DNA of 64,000 nucleotides from Oscillatoria acuminata PCC 6304 (lineage in GTDB: Bacteria > Cyanobacteriota > Cyanobacteriia > Cyanobacteriales > Laspinemataceae): contig NC_019693.1 of NCBI RefSeq assembly GCF_000317105.1, positions 6,449,227 to 6,513,226 of the forward strand, given 5' to 3'. The notes beneath the pieces are model-generated. The model saw only the letters and a list, made by a program, of their open reading frames with translations. It made no database searches and was not told where the DNA came from. Numbering within the stretch: position 1 is the first letter of the stretch; each line of letters begins with the position of its first letter. Shown piece after piece: positions 34,422 through 44,395 of this stretch. The position numbers and the translations under genes are program-made.

Positions 34422-35567
34422 TTAAGACTTTGGGGGTTTATTTACTGACCGATAAAAGGGCTTTTTCACTACGGTTCCGGGATACCGTTTGCCGCGAATT
34501 TCCACCTCAATGGATTGACCGGGTTTGCTCAGTTCTACGGGTAAATAAGCCAGGGCGATCGCATGATCCAAAGTAGGAGACCAACTGCCACTGGTGACCT
34601 CTCCCACAGGTTTACCTTCAAACATCACCGGATAACCATGACGAGCAATATAACGGCCCTGCATTTCGATTCCCACCAAGCGCCGTTTTACCCCAGTTTC
34701 CTTCTGTTTAACTAACACTTCTCTGCCGATAAATTCCCCTTTAGTGTCCAGATGCACCAACCAACCCAGTCCCGCTTCTAACGGCGTAGTTGTTACATCA
34801 ATATCTTGACCATAAAGTGCCATTGCCGCTTCCAGACGCAGGGTATCCCGACAACCCAAACCACAGGGAGTTACCCCAGCATTGACCAGCGATCGCCACA
34901 ACGTGATCCCTGTTTCTGGATTCACCATCACTTCATACCCATCTTCCCCAGTGTATCCCGTGCGGGCCAAAAACCCATTGCCCCCACAAACCGACCCTTG
35001 TAAATGTCCAAAGGGTTTCACCACCGACAGATCCACCTCCACAAACTGTTGCAGTTTCTGCACCGCTTCAGGACCTTGAACCGCTAGTAATACCTTTTGT
35101 TTGGATAAATCCTGGAATTCCACATCGGACCCTGCCAATTGTGCTAATAACCAAGCCTTATCTTCTGCACAAGTGGCGGCATTAACAATCACCTGAGCAA
35201 AATGCCTTCCCTCTTCATCCTGCCCTTGATCATAAAAAATAATATCATCCAAGATGCCACCCTTGGCATTCAGGAGAACCGTGTACTGACCCTCACCAGG
35301 TTGTAAGCGAGACAAATCTGAGGGGACTAATCCTTGCATTTGCGTTAGTAAATCTTTACCACACAGAGAAAACATCCCCATGTGGGAGATATCAAACAGT
35401 CCCGCAGCGGTTCGGACGGCTTGATGTTCGGGATTAATGCCGGAAAACTGCACCGGCATTTCCCATCCAGAGAAGGCAGTCATCCTCGCTTTGAGGGCGA
35501 TCGCCTCCTGATAGAGGGGAGTTCGGGACAGGGGTTGTGCCGTCTCATTTGCTGCATTAGTTGCCAC
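34422..35567 (-). CDS. gcvT: Aminomethyltransferase (glycine cleavage T protein)
   Basis: 381 aa; moves the methylene of glycine from H protein to tetrahydrofolate. The start is GTG 35567, fixed by a strong GGAGGT seven bases upstream. Family blocks: LYQEAIALKARMTAFSGWEM, AGLFDISHMGMF, LLAVQGPEAVQKLQ, ARTGYTGEDGYEV, CGLGCRDTLRLEAAMALYG and GRYIARHGYPV. The gene stands alone; gcvP and gcvH are not in the window. About 100 bp separates it from the nucleoside hydrolase. Confidence 0.96.
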   Translation of the reverse strand: MATNAANETAQPLSRTPLYQEAIALKARMTAFSGWEMPVQFSGINPEHQAVRTAAGLFDISHMGMFSLCGKDLLTQMQGLVPSDLSRLQPGEGQYTVLLNAKGGILDDIIFYDQGQDEEGRHFAQVIVNAATCAEDKAWLLAQLAGSDVEFQDLSKQKVLLAVQGPEAVQKLQQFVEVDLSVVKPFGHLQGSVCGGNGFLARTGYTGEDGYEVMVNPETGITLWRSLVNAGVTPCGLGCRDTLRLEAAMALYGQDIDVTTTPLEAGLGWLVHLDTKGEFIGREVLVKQKETGVKRRLVGIEMQGRYIARHGYPVMFEGKPVGEVTSGSWSPTLDHAIALAYLPVELSKPGQSIEVEIRGKRYPGTVVKKPFYRSVNKPPKS

Positions 35568-35804
35568 TAATCTGACCTCCGATTCCGTGAAATACCTCCT
35601 ATCTTAAGGGAAATGGGGTCCAGTGGGAGGGGAATAAAAGGACGATCCGGAAAAATAGGGATCCGCTTGTCGGGAGAATCCCCTCACCTCAAGGTGACCC
35701 TAGGGCGTCTTGGGTGCGGTTTGACATCAAAAAAGCGAAGCCTATGGGTTGTAAACTTACATCGGACTTCGCTCAAATCATTCAGTTTAAATGCATCTTT
35801 CCGC

Positions 35805-35983
35805 TTAAGGGGATTCCAAAATATAAATCATCCAACCATTCAACTGAAAGGAAGGTATCTGTAGGGGCGCAAGCATTGCGCCCTAAGGGCGCAAGCATTG
35901 CGCCCCTACATTAACGGGGCTACTCCGTTGATCCATCACTACGAACGAACGTTTTGGAGATTTTATTTTTTGGAGTTCCCTAA
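35805..35983 (+). repeat. MITE-like element, family R1, copy C
   Basis: The best-preserved copy: TTAAGGGGATTCCAAAATAT at the left and GATTTTATTTTTTGGAGTTC plus CCTAA at the right, imperfect terminal inverted repeats of about 22 bp. Core hairpin GTAGGGGCGCAAGCATTGCG with its complement. It ends 2 bp from the stop codon of the ABC transporter ATPase gene (stop 35986). Confidence 0.8.
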
Positions 35984-35985
35984 TT

Positions 35986-37278
35986 CTAGTCCTGATGCTG
36001 GACTACTTTCCAACTCCGGGGTTGATAAAACAAACATCGGCTGGTTACTTTATTGGATTTGACGGTAAATCTAAAAGATTCGACGATATCCAAGGATTTT
36101 ACCCCAGTTCTGATATAAATCTTGGCACTATATGCACCAGGAACTAAACCGCAGTGAGGCAATTGCATCTGAATTTCCACTCGTCCGGGAGAGATTTCCA
36201 TCAACTCATTATCACTGGCGGTGGTCAGATATAACACATATTCGCGATCGCCTCCTAATCCGGTGAGTAAAAACCCTAAATTGGCATTCTCAAAATACCC
36301 GGATGATTGACATTCTACGGATAAACAAGCCGGTTCCCCAGAATTGACATATTCTAAAATATTTCCCGCTTCATCCTTAAAACAAACCTGGGTAATATCT
36401 AACCCCATGCTTTCCTCGGGGGATTTGGGAGGAAGCACCATTGCGCCGGTTGCCTTATCGGTGCCACTCAAACAAAGGTCTTCCTCATAGTGGCGAATCA
36501 CTGACTCAGTTTCCCCCGAGGTAATCAGTTGACCTTTCTTCAAATAAATTGAGCGATCGCAAACATTCAGCAAACTGTGAGAATTATGGGACACCAGAAT
36601 AAATGCTGTCCCCGTTTCCCGCAATTCAGCCAACCGGCGATGACACTTAATTTTGAACTTGACATCACCGACGGCTAACACCTCATCAATCAACAGAATA
36701 TCTGGATTAATATGAGCCGCACAAGCAAATCCTAATCGCGCCGCCATCCCTGAACTATAGGTTTGAACCGGCGCATCAATGGCATCGGCAATCTCCGCAA
36801 ACTCCACCACGTCATCAAATCGTTCCTCGATTTCTCGGGTAGGTAACCCCAAAATTGACATATTGGCATAAATATTTTCTCGCCCGGTTAAAATCGGATT
36901 AAATCCTGCTCCCAAGGCAATTAAAGGGGCAACGCGGCCTCGGATTTTCACCGAGCCAGTATCGGGGTGAATTAATCCACTAATCACCCGTAATAGGGTG
37001 CTTTTTCCGGCTCCATTTGCTCCCACTAATCCCAGGGCTTCCCCCCGTCTGAGTTGGAATTCAATATCACGCAGCGCCCAAAATTCTCCCTCGCGGAGCA
37101 CCTCGCTTTTTCGGCCACTTCCGATTAATTCAGCCGCAATATCTCGCACTCCATAGAGCAAAGATTTCTTTAAATTTCGGCAAAATTTCTTAGAGAGATT
37201 TTCTACCGAAACCAACAAATCAGAATCATCCGGTGTGGGGGGGCTAAAATCTTGTTGTTTTAAGTCTTCGACTATCAT
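35986..37278 (-). CDS. ABC transporter ATP-binding protein, polysaccharide export (Wzt-like)
   Basis: 430 aa from ATG 37278. Walker A GANGAGKST at residues 86-94; signature YSSGMAARLGFA; Walker B LLIDEVLAVGD; switch His in ILVSHNSH. The last 150 residues form a separate beta-sandwich (VNSGEPACLSVECQ, YSAKIYIRTG) like the C-terminal carbohydrate-binding domain of Wzt proteins that recognise the end of O-antigen or teichoic chains. The start overlaps the permease stop by one base (TGATG), so the two are coupled. The 3' end abuts an R1 repeat. Confidence 0.92.
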   Translation of the reverse strand: MIVEDLKQQDFSPPTPDDSDLLVSVENLSKKFCRNLKKSLLYGVRDIAAELIGSGRKSEVLREGEFWALRDIEFQLRRGEALGLVGANGAGKSTLLRVISGLIHPDTGSVKIRGRVAPLIALGAGFNPILTGRENIYANMSILGLPTREIEERFDDVVEFAEIADAIDAPVQTYSSGMAARLGFACAAHINPDILLIDEVLAVGDVKFKIKCHRRLAELRETGTAFILVSHNSHSLLNVCDRSIYLKKGQLITSGETESVIRHYEEDLCLSGTDKATGAMVLPPKSPEESMGLDITQVCFKDEAGNILEYVNSGEPACLSVECQSSGYFENANLGFLLTGLGGDREYVLYLTTASDNELMEISPGRVEIQMQLPHCGLVPGAYSAKIYIRTGVKSLDIVESFRFTVKSNKVTSRCLFYQPRSWKVVQHQD

Positions 37279-38123
37279 CAGGAACTCACTCTTTCGATTG
37301 CAAATGGCAAGGCAATTCGGAATCCCACCCAGGTTACCACTAATCCCACTAAGGTGAACAAGCTGGCAATCCAAAACCCAGTCTGCTGGGTCAGGATTCC
37401 CGTGGTGGCTAACTCTCGCGTGGTGACTAATAAGGGGGTTACGGGATTCAATTTAACGATCGTCGCAAAGGCTCCCTCTTGGGGAACGGGAAAAACCACC
37501 GGGGTGACAAATAACCACAATCCCATGAGCATGGTTAATCCTTTGGAAACATCTTTATATAAAAGACCGAGGGGGGCTAATAAAATGCCGAAAAATGTCC
37601 CAAGTAAAATCAAATGAATTAAGGCAACTGGCGCTAAAATTACAGTCCAACTAACGGGGACGCGAAATATCAGAAATAACGCGCAAATTAAAATCATTTT
37701 GATGCCAAAGTTAAACCCGACTTCCCCTAATTTTGCTAAGATTAAGGCTTCCCGGGGAAATTTGACTCGGGCTAACATGGGTTTAGCATCGGTTGAGGCT
37801 TGAACCGGACCTTGTAAGGATTCAACAAAGGTTTGCCAAAGTGCGGTGCTAAACATGACATAGGCGGGATAGGGAATATCGGTTTCCCCAATGGAAATGG
37901 CTCTGGCATTTCCCGCTAGGGTAAATCCTACTGCCATTGCGATCGGGGGAATAAATGCCCAAGCAATTCCCAGAAAGGACTGGCGATATTGAGCGCTGAT
38001 ATCCCGAATCATCAACCGCCATGCCAGCGATCGCGCTGCCAGCAAATCCCGCCACATTTGTCGGAACATTCGTTTGGGATGTCGGAGTTCGCTTTGGGGA
38101 GTATAAATGTATTCGGGCCGCAT
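37278..38123 (-). CDS. ABC transporter permease, polysaccharide export (Wzm-like)
   Basis: 281 aa with six or so membrane segments (e.g. FLGIAWAFIPPIAMAVGFTL, IHLILLGTFFGILLAPLG). The motif LAWRLMIRDISAQYRQSFLG at the start, then MLARVKFPREALILAK, is typical of the ABC-2 type transporter permease family that exports lipid-linked polysaccharide. It is paired with the Wzt-like ATPase next to it, forming a complete exporter. Confidence 0.92.
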   Translation of the reverse strand: MRPEYIYTPQSELRHPKRMFRQMWRDLLAARSLAWRLMIRDISAQYRQSFLGIAWAFIPPIAMAVGFTLAGNARAISIGETDIPYPAYVMFSTALWQTFVESLQGPVQASTDAKPMLARVKFPREALILAKLGEVGFNFGIKMILICALFLIFRVPVSWTVILAPVALIHLILLGTFFGILLAPLGLLYKDVSKGLTMLMGLWLFVTPVVFPVPQEGAFATIVKLNPVTPLLVTTRELATTGILTQQTGFWIASLFTLVGLVVTWVGFRIALPFAIERVSS

Positions 38124-38232
38124 ATTTCGTTTACCGACTGGAGATTAAGAAAGTACAGGAAGGGAAAACGGGGGGTTTATGGCACCCTGGAAAGTTGCTT
38201 TTTTTGAACCCTTCTAGGATGCCATGAACCGC

Positions 38233-39306
38233 TTAAGATTGAGATAATGAGGGCGTCGGAGTCTTCTGTTCTTCGGGTTGAGTTTCCGTTGCCATCACGG
38301 GTTTAATTTGAATGGGTTCAGATTGCTGTTTGACATAGCGATCGCTCAGGTAACGGTTGAGCAACTTGTCCAAAGGACAGAGAATCCGTTTCTCAAAAAA
38401 GCCACTTTTAATCCCAAAAGTCAACCGTTCACTTAACGGCATCAAAATTGACTTTCTGCGCCGCCATCCCATCCGTTTATACTTAATTTGAAAATAAGCA
38501 TCTTCGTCCAAATTCCATTTATCCCGTAAGCGGTGTAAACTATTCAACTGCCACGCATCACTCCAGCGCAGCATATAGAAGGGTAAATCGGTCAATTCCA
38601 GGGGAGGACCGGGGACATAAGTCACCAGGGACGCCGGCTCAAAATAAACGGTTTCCCCCGCTTCTCGGACACTCATACAGAAGTCCAAATGTTCTTTGGT
38701 ATTCAGCATCCCTTCATCCAGGGGTCCGAGGCGATCGAATATGGAACGGCGGACCAAAACGCAGTGAAATTCCGCCAGTTCCGTTTCCTGTCGCTGGAGT
38801 GCGCCGCGCACTTCAGCCACCCGCTTCCCTTGCTTATACATTTTTTCCCGCAGTCTGCGCCGGGGACGGTCCCCATTGTTGTCCGTCCAAATATGGGACT
38901 CTCCTCCCGCAAAATGGACGATTTCATGAACGGGTTTATCTTGGCACATCAAAGGACCAACAACGGTGGCATTGGTTTCTTCCGCACAGTTGATCAAGTG
39001 TTCCAACCATCCGGGACTGACAACGACATCGTTATCTAGGAAGGCGACATATTTCGTTTTCACCTGACTCAAGCCAATATTGCGACTCTTATTTGGAGAT
39101 AAATAGCGATCGACTCGAATCAAGTTAAATCCATGTAACCGGGCTTGTTCTTCTAAATACTGGCGCACTCCCTTGGGGGAATTGCCATCCACATACACTA
39201 AGTTAAAGGGAATATCGGTGTATTGGTAAATGCTTTCTAGGGATTCGCGAGTGCAACTAAATCGTTCCCGAGGAACAATGACAAGGGTTACTTGAGGTTC
39301 AGTCAT
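38233..39306 (-). CDS. Glycosyltransferase family 2
   Basis: 357 aa. GT-A fold: VTLVIVPRERFSCTRESLES, FNLVYVDGNSPKGV, then the metal-binding DxD-like FLDNDVVVSPGWL. Further, TVVGPLMCQDKP and LGPLDEGMLNTKEHLDFCM are normal for the family. The C-terminal third is basic and Pro-rich. It transfers a sugar to a growing polysaccharide; donor and acceptor are unknown. ATG 39306 is preceded by GGAGAAATTAACC. Neighbours are the Wzm/Wzt exporter and a GT4 enzyme. Confidence 0.9.
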   Translation of the reverse strand: MTEPQVTLVIVPRERFSCTRESLESIYQYTDIPFNLVYVDGNSPKGVRQYLEEQARLHGFNLIRVDRYLSPNKSRNIGLSQVKTKYVAFLDNDVVVSPGWLEHLINCAEETNATVVGPLMCQDKPVHEIVHFAGGESHIWTDNNGDRPRRRLREKMYKQGKRVAEVRGALQRQETELAEFHCVLVRRSIFDRLGPLDEGMLNTKEHLDFCMSVREAGETVYFEPASLVTYVPGPPLELTDLPFYMLRWSDAWQLNSLHRLRDKWNLDEDAYFQIKYKRMGWRRRKSILMPLSERLTFGIKSGFFEKRILCPLDKLLNRYLSDRYVKQQSEPIQIKPVMATETQPEEQKTPTPSLSQS

Positions 39307-39383
39307 GGTTAATTTCTCCTTAAACTGTAGATTGAAAATTGAGTGAATTGGGTGAAATTGGGATAAAAATCCATTCCCTAAAA

Positions 39384-40679
39384 TTATTCAGTTTGGACTG
39401 GAATTAACTGAGAAGGTTGGGGTGACTGATCTGATGAGGTGGAGTTGAGGGCCTGATGATAAATCTCCACGAGGCGATCATTTAAACTGTTAATATTGTA
39501 GTGGTTTTCTACTTCCATGCGCCCCGCTTGACCCAGTTCGGGCCACCGTTCCGGATGCTCAATGAGTAGCTTGATTTTCTCAGCTAATCCTTGAGCGTCT
39601 CGTTCTGGAACGAGAAACCCGGAAATTCCATCTCGGACTAATTCAGGAATTCCTCCATGCTCGGTACTAATCACGGGCAAACCCATCGCCATTGCTTCTT
39701 TTAAAACATTAATCGGCGCATCGCAGTCGCCATCAGCAGCGGTGACACTCGGGGCCATAAACAAATGAGAGTTTGCTAAAATCTCTTGAATTTCTGGCTG
39801 AGTTTTCCAGCCGAGTAAATGGACTGAATTTTGGACTCCAAGTTCCTCAATTAATTGTGCTAATTTGGCTTTTAAAGGACCATCGCCAATAATTTGATAG
39901 GTTAAATTTGGATAGTCTGGCAGCAGTTGAGTCACGGCCCTAATTGCGTACTCAATCCCCTTTTTTTCACTGAGTCGTCCCGTGGTGGCAATGCGGATTT
40001 TTCCATCAGCCGGAGGACGAGGGGGGGAAAAAGAGAAGTCCCGAGGTTCTAGTCCAGAACGGATTACAGCGAGGCGATGGGGGTCACAACCAATGCGGAT
40101 GAGTTCGCGTTTGAAATAGTCGCAGTTGGTCATAAAAAAGTCGCCCTGTTGGAACAGGGATTCGTAAACGCGATCGCCATGTTCCCGCAGGTACAGGCTA
40201 ATATCAAATCCCCGAAAGGTTGTGACTAATTTAGCGGCAGGGAAACAGATATCCCGAAAAGAAATACCCCGTAATCCTAGGTCCCCAAATTGACAGTGAA
40301 TGATGTCATAAGGTGCTTTGTCCAAGGTGGGGAGGGCGACATGGAGTAACCAGAAGGTTGCCGCTGGGGTGCCATATTTAAAAACATTGAGCGATCGCAA
40401 CACTACTCCGGGATTTTTAGAAAAATTCGCCGCGAATAATTTCAACCCATTCAGCCAACGGACGGCATAATTTGAGCTAATTTCCGGTAAGGGATAGGTG
40501 CGATCGAGTAGGTTATATTTTTCCACATCCGGATGTACTTTTTCCAGATTTTTTTCCGGTATCCCTTCTAGGGGATAAATATCCACCTCATGATTGCGAT
40601 CAATCAATCCGGTAATCTGATTCAGGATGAACGTTTGGGATAATACTGGAAAATGGCGGACAATCAAGGCTATTCTCAT
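39384..40679 (-). CDS. Glycosyltransferase family 4
   Basis: 431 aa. GT-B fold: N-terminal MRIALIVRHFPVLSQTFIL, then IHCQFGDLGLRG. The C-terminal sugar-nucleotide region has GRLSEKKGIEYAIRAVTQLL, LLGWKTQPEIQEILANSHLF and EAMGLPVISTEHGGIPELV with the Glu of EX7E. It resembles the colanic-acid/capsule group. Ends with a Ser/Thr/Gln-rich tail. Part of the same minus-strand polysaccharide cluster. Confidence 0.92.
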   Translation of the reverse strand: MRIALIVRHFPVLSQTFILNQITGLIDRNHEVDIYPLEGIPEKNLEKVHPDVEKYNLLDRTYPLPEISSNYAVRWLNGLKLFAANFSKNPGVVLRSLNVFKYGTPAATFWLLHVALPTLDKAPYDIIHCQFGDLGLRGISFRDICFPAAKLVTTFRGFDISLYLREHGDRVYESLFQQGDFFMTNCDYFKRELIRIGCDPHRLAVIRSGLEPRDFSFSPPRPPADGKIRIATTGRLSEKKGIEYAIRAVTQLLPDYPNLTYQIIGDGPLKAKLAQLIEELGVQNSVHLLGWKTQPEIQEILANSHLFMAPSVTAADGDCDAPINVLKEAMAMGLPVISTEHGGIPELVRDGISGFLVPERDAQGLAEKIKLLIEHPERWPELGQAGRMEVENHYNINSLNDRLVEIYHQALNSTSSDQSPQPSQLIPVQTE

Positions 40680-40852
40680 CGTTTTTTCTCATCCCGTAAT
40701 GGTTCAGCTTGATTTTTTCAAAAATTTTAATCAGTTTTCTAGGAGTTGGCATTATGGCAAAAACTTCTGCCCGCCCCTAGTTAGAATGAACAAGTATCTG
40801 CAAATCTCCCGATGATTGTTTAAAAGGCGCTGTCATGATGGAATGAGTGGAC

Positions 40853-41821
40853 TCATCCATTATTTTCTTTGGCTTGACTCATTTTCTGGTTAACGGGACT
40901 GGTCAATTTAATTGCCGGCTGTTCCGCCATAAATTCGGTGAAAAATAACCTAACTTTTTCCCCAGCTTTAACCAGTTTCATCCACATTAAAAGAGCCATG
41001 AAGTCTATTTTGTAGCTTAAGTCATGGGGGCGTTTATTATTCCCAATTCTAAACCAAATTCGCAACGGGGGCTTGAGGTCTGAGAGGATAAACTTGAGGA
41101 GGACTAACGGAAAATTGGGGCGATGGCGGTTGAGATGATAGGTGGCTCTGGCGACTCTTGTCACCTTTTTCTGAAGTTGTTTCACCGAATCTCGGGCCGG
41201 ATGACAGATAGTAGCATCAGGGGCATAACTTTGGGTGTAACCCGCCGCAAAAACGCGCTTTCCCCATTCGCGATCGCCACCTGATTTCAGCGTCGAGTTA
41301 AATAACCCGACCCGCTCAAACACTTGTTTATAAGTAAAAACATTGGCCGTTGCCGCAAATTGTTGATTATCCAGATAATATTCTTGCTGCAAAAAGAAAA
41401 ATTGGTCGTAGAGTTCGGCAGCAGTTGGACGGTTGGGATTTTTAAAGGAAAACTGAATGTTACCTCCCACCAATCCACAATTGGGAACTGATAATAAATG
41501 AGCAGTTCCCTTCTCCACCCAATCTAACTGGGGAATACAATCAGCATCCGTAAAGGCTAAAACTTCACCTTGCGCGTGTAAAATTCCTTGATTGCGAGCG
41601 GTATAGGAACCCGGAACCATTTCAACCAGCATTTTCGCTTGCTGAAATGGGCAAACGACTGGCTCAATACTTTCATCAGACCCATTGTCAATCACCAACA
41701 CTTCATAAAGATGTTTGGGATAGGTCTGGTTTTCTAATGCCTCCAAACAGAGTTGAAGTCGTTGAGGATCATTCAATACAGGAATGATAATCGAAACAAA
41801 GGGTTGAGTACGCTGATTCAT
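40853..41821 (-). CDS. Glycosyltransferase family 2
   Basis: 322 aa from ATG 41821; a TTG at 41842 is in frame. VSIIIPVLNDPQRLQLCLEA, YEVLVIDNGSDES, ARNQGILHAQGEVLAFTDAD (DxD), and ERVGLFNSTLKSGGDREWG are standard. It has a hydrophobic/basic C-terminal region that may lie against the membrane. Belongs with the exporter and the other two transferases in building one surface polysaccharide. Confidence 0.9.
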   Translation of the reverse strand: MNQRTQPFVSIIIPVLNDPQRLQLCLEALENQTYPKHLYEVLVIDNGSDESIEPVVCPFQQAKMLVEMVPGSYTARNQGILHAQGEVLAFTDADCIPQLDWVEKGTAHLLSVPNCGLVGGNIQFSFKNPNRPTAAELYDQFFFLQQEYYLDNQQFAATANVFTYKQVFERVGLFNSTLKSGGDREWGKRVFAAGYTQSYAPDATICHPARDSVKQLQKKVTRVARATYHLNRHRPNFPLVLLKFILSDLKPPLRIWFRIGNNKRPHDLSYKIDFMALLMWMKLVKAGEKVRLFFTEFMAEQPAIKLTSPVNQKMSQAKENNG

Positions 41822-41842
41822 TCTTTTTCTCTGATGAAACAA

Positions 41843-42710
41843 AGAAGCTTTAGGATTGGCAAGTCTAGTGGCTTTCGTCCAGATCTCAATTTAAGCCTGA
41901 CGAAGGATTTTCCACTAATAGGCAGATGCTCTCGCAGTGGCGATCGCTCTCAAGAGTGCAAATCTCCCGATGGGCGCTCAACCCATGCTACTATTATCCC
42001 TCCTCGTTAATCGACTCCCAATTATCAGAATGAGCCCTTTCGAGCGTGACCAAGGAGAGAAAGGGAAATGGTATCGGAAACTACTTTATCCCCGGCAATT
42101 CTAAATAATTGACCTAGGAAAAGTCTTAACTCATTTTTATCCAGCTACGTCACTCAACTCCTCTACCTGAGGGATGAGTTGTTGACACTTTTATTTTCAG
42201 ATCCTAAATTTAATCCAGCAGTGACAATCCAGTAAATCCTACACCCCGAGGGAATTTGGGGCTTTAAAGGTTCGGGTAATTTCTAGAAAGAATCAGCTAT
42301 TTTTTGCCATGCTTCTCTCGAATCCCAACCCCAAATCAGCGGGGATTACTATCGGCAATTTCCTGAATTAATCTTTTGCAAACTCCCTGACATCAACCCC
42401 TTAAACCACTTCCCGAGTTGCTCAGACCCGGGTTTTACAACCGATCGGAACCGTGAGATATCCTAATTCTTACTCACATCTTGCCCTGAGAGTCAATCTC
42501 TCAAAAGAGGTAAAGTCAAGTAATTTTTAAATCCCTTCCCCTGTGTCAACGTTCCGGGGGTAGAGACAGTCCAATCTCCGTGCTTTCTAGGTTCTGAAGC
42601 GCACAGCCCAAATTGGCCCTGAACCTCTCCAATCTGGGGCCAAAACTCCACTTTTTCTCCCAGGGATCTAAATGGGGACCGAAGCGCTCAGTGAAGATGC
42701 CTCCGTTGTG
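41843..42710. other. Intergenic stretch, no gene recognised
   Basis: About 870 bp between the polysaccharide cluster and the TPR gene. No coding pattern, tRNA or clear repeat is visible. It probably holds the promoter of the glycosyltransferase operon (minus strand) near its left side; no confident promoter can be named. Confidence 0.5.
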
Positions 42711-43826
42711 TTACAAATAGGGTCTGAGAAAAACTAGGCTGCTATACAAGTGAAAAGCGGGGTCCCAAACACTCGGTTGCACTCTAAACAGATGAATATG
42801 AGCGGGGATGCGTTCTAGCATATCCGCTTCGGCAAGGGTGGTTTCGGCGAAGGGAGTAAAGTCGGACCATGTGGGGACTTCTGACAGGTGTTGTTTGAGG
42901 ACTTTAATCAGGGTTTGCCATTTTAAGTGCATACTCATGCTGTCAATGGCATATTTTTTCTTTTTTACCGAGTTGTCTTGTCCCGGAATGAAGGCAAATC
43001 CTTTGTCAAATTCATAATGTTCTTCGCACAGACGCAGGATGCAGCCTCTCCCGGGTAAGTGCAAGTCTTTCATGCCAACATATTCGTGCATTTCTTGTTT
43101 ATAAGTGATTTCGGTGCGGCGATGGTTTTCGACGGCAACTTGTTTGAAAATGGGGAGGTTGCCTTCGACTTGTTGGCTGACTTCGGACCAATTAAAGGCG
43201 ATTTGACCCAGGCGATCGCTCTCGTCTTTGCAAATCACTACCGCCTGGGGGGAAATTGCTTCAAAATGAGTGATGCGAAACACCCGCACTTGATTAATTT
43301 CCTCTAAAGTGGCACAAAAACAATTGATTCCCGCTTGTCGCAGTTCCGAGACAAACACACGCAATTCCCCGATCGCCCCTGTTCGATACATCCGCCAGGT
43401 TCTCGTTGGCAGCAACAGTTTAGCGTTGTAGGGTTGTAGCTGCATAATCCGCGCAAACTTAGTCACCAGTTCGCTTCTTTGTGCCACATCAATTGGTTCT
43501 ATCACCAGCAACCCCGGTTTAAGCTGGGATGGATCACTTTTGACTTGGGCGATCGCCTCCTTAACTCGTTCTTTAGGTTGGGTTTCGATGCGCTTTAACC
43601 CCTGCCGCGCCTGAGAAACTATCTTGGGATTGGTAATCTCTCGCAATACCCGTCGATACGCTTTCTCTGCCTGATCCAGTTTCCCGGTTTCTTCATAATA
43701 TCGCCCCACATAAAACCCCACCCAAGGATTCTGGGGTGATTCTTCACGGAGGGCTTTGAGTAATTTTGCCGCTTCTCGATAGTCTTGGCAGTCGAGCGCA
43801 TTCACGACTTCTTCAATGGCAATCAT
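42711..43826 (-). CDS. TPR-containing protein, function unknown
   Basis: 371 aa from ATG 43826; another in-frame start is at 43862. The N-terminal 75 residues contain tetratricopeptide-like repeats (YREAAKLLKALREESPQNPW, then YEETGKLDQAEKAYRRVLRE). The remaining 290 residues are an unrecognised alpha/beta domain (e.g. GIRELRVFVSE-like GELRVFVSELRQAGINCF, RVFRITHFEAISPQAVVI, LPGRGCILRLCEEHY). Such TPR-N-terminal proteins recur in filamentous cyanobacteria without a known role. A terminator-like hairpin lies about 130 bp upstream. Confidence 0.65.
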   Translation of the reverse strand: MIAIEEVVNALDCQDYREAAKLLKALREESPQNPWVGFYVGRYYEETGKLDQAEKAYRRVLREITNPKIVSQARQGLKRIETQPKERVKEAIAQVKSDPSQLKPGLLVIEPIDVAQRSELVTKFARIMQLQPYNAKLLLPTRTWRMYRTGAIGELRVFVSELRQAGINCFCATLEEINQVRVFRITHFEAISPQAVVICKDESDRLGQIAFNWSEVSQQVEGNLPIFKQVAVENHRRTEITYKQEMHEYVGMKDLHLPGRGCILRLCEEHYEFDKGFAFIPGQDNSVKKKKYAIDSMSMHLKWQTLIKVLKQHLSEVPTWSDFTPFAETTLAEADMLERIPAHIHLFRVQPSVWDPAFHLYSSLVFLRPYL

Positions 43827-43953
43827 AAATCGCGGGGGGATAAAACCAGGGGTTAATCTCAAGGTTTCTTGATTTTATCTTGTTTGATGTCAGGGGAGGG
43901 GCGATCGCAACTCCGGGATTCTCCTCCACCCCTACCCCTGCCTAATTTTAGAC

Positions 43954-43980
43954 AAAAAAAAACGCCCAAAAGCTTGGGCG
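43954..43980 (-). terminator. Rho-independent terminator, minus strand
   Basis: On the minus strand CGCCCAA pairs with TTGGGCG across a GCTT loop, followed by nine T. It lies upstream of the TPR gene's start (43826) and some 480 bp past the stop of the DUF4335 gene, so it either ends a read-through transcript or acts as an attenuator in the TPR leader. Confidence 0.65.
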
Positions 43981-44083
43981 CTTGCCATCAGGGTGCATCT
44001 ACAGAATTTAATATAACACGGTCAATGGGGGGTGTCACCCCTCACCCCCTAGTTTTTTTGAAAGAATTTTCAATTTAGGGGTT

Positions 44084-44382
44084 TTGATACATTTAATTTG
44101 CATTACATGGTGACAAAAGAACCCGCACCCTAAAGGGTGGAGGCTCACAGGACGAAGCCTGCCTCCGCAGGCTAAAGAGAGGTTTTTTCCTCGTGACGTG
44201 GCTCTGCCGCGTCACGCACTCTTGGCGGCTCTGCCGCCTGTATGGCTGGTGATGAGTTGGCACAGCTACGTCACGAGGAATAGGCTTGGGGACTGGAGGC
44301 AGAGCCTCCAGAATGCGTGACGCGGCAGAGCCACGTCACGAGGAGGAAATGCAAATTAAATGAATGTAAAGTTTTGTATCAA
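44084..44382. repeat. MITE-like element, about 300 bp, with 30-bp perfect inner inverted repeat
   Basis: Outer ends TTGATACATTTAATTTGCAT and (complement) TTGATACAAAACTTTACATT; the right end carries an extra 11 bases or so. Inside, the 30-bp segment beginning CCTCGTGACGTGGCTC (44192) has an exact inverted copy ending CACGTCACGAGG (44342). Shorter hairpins (CTGGAGGCAGAGCCTCCAG) fill the middle. No coding frame. It sits between a terminator of the DUF4335 gene and the hairpin at 43954. Confidence 0.75.
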
Positions 44383-44395
44383 TTCCCTATTGCCC

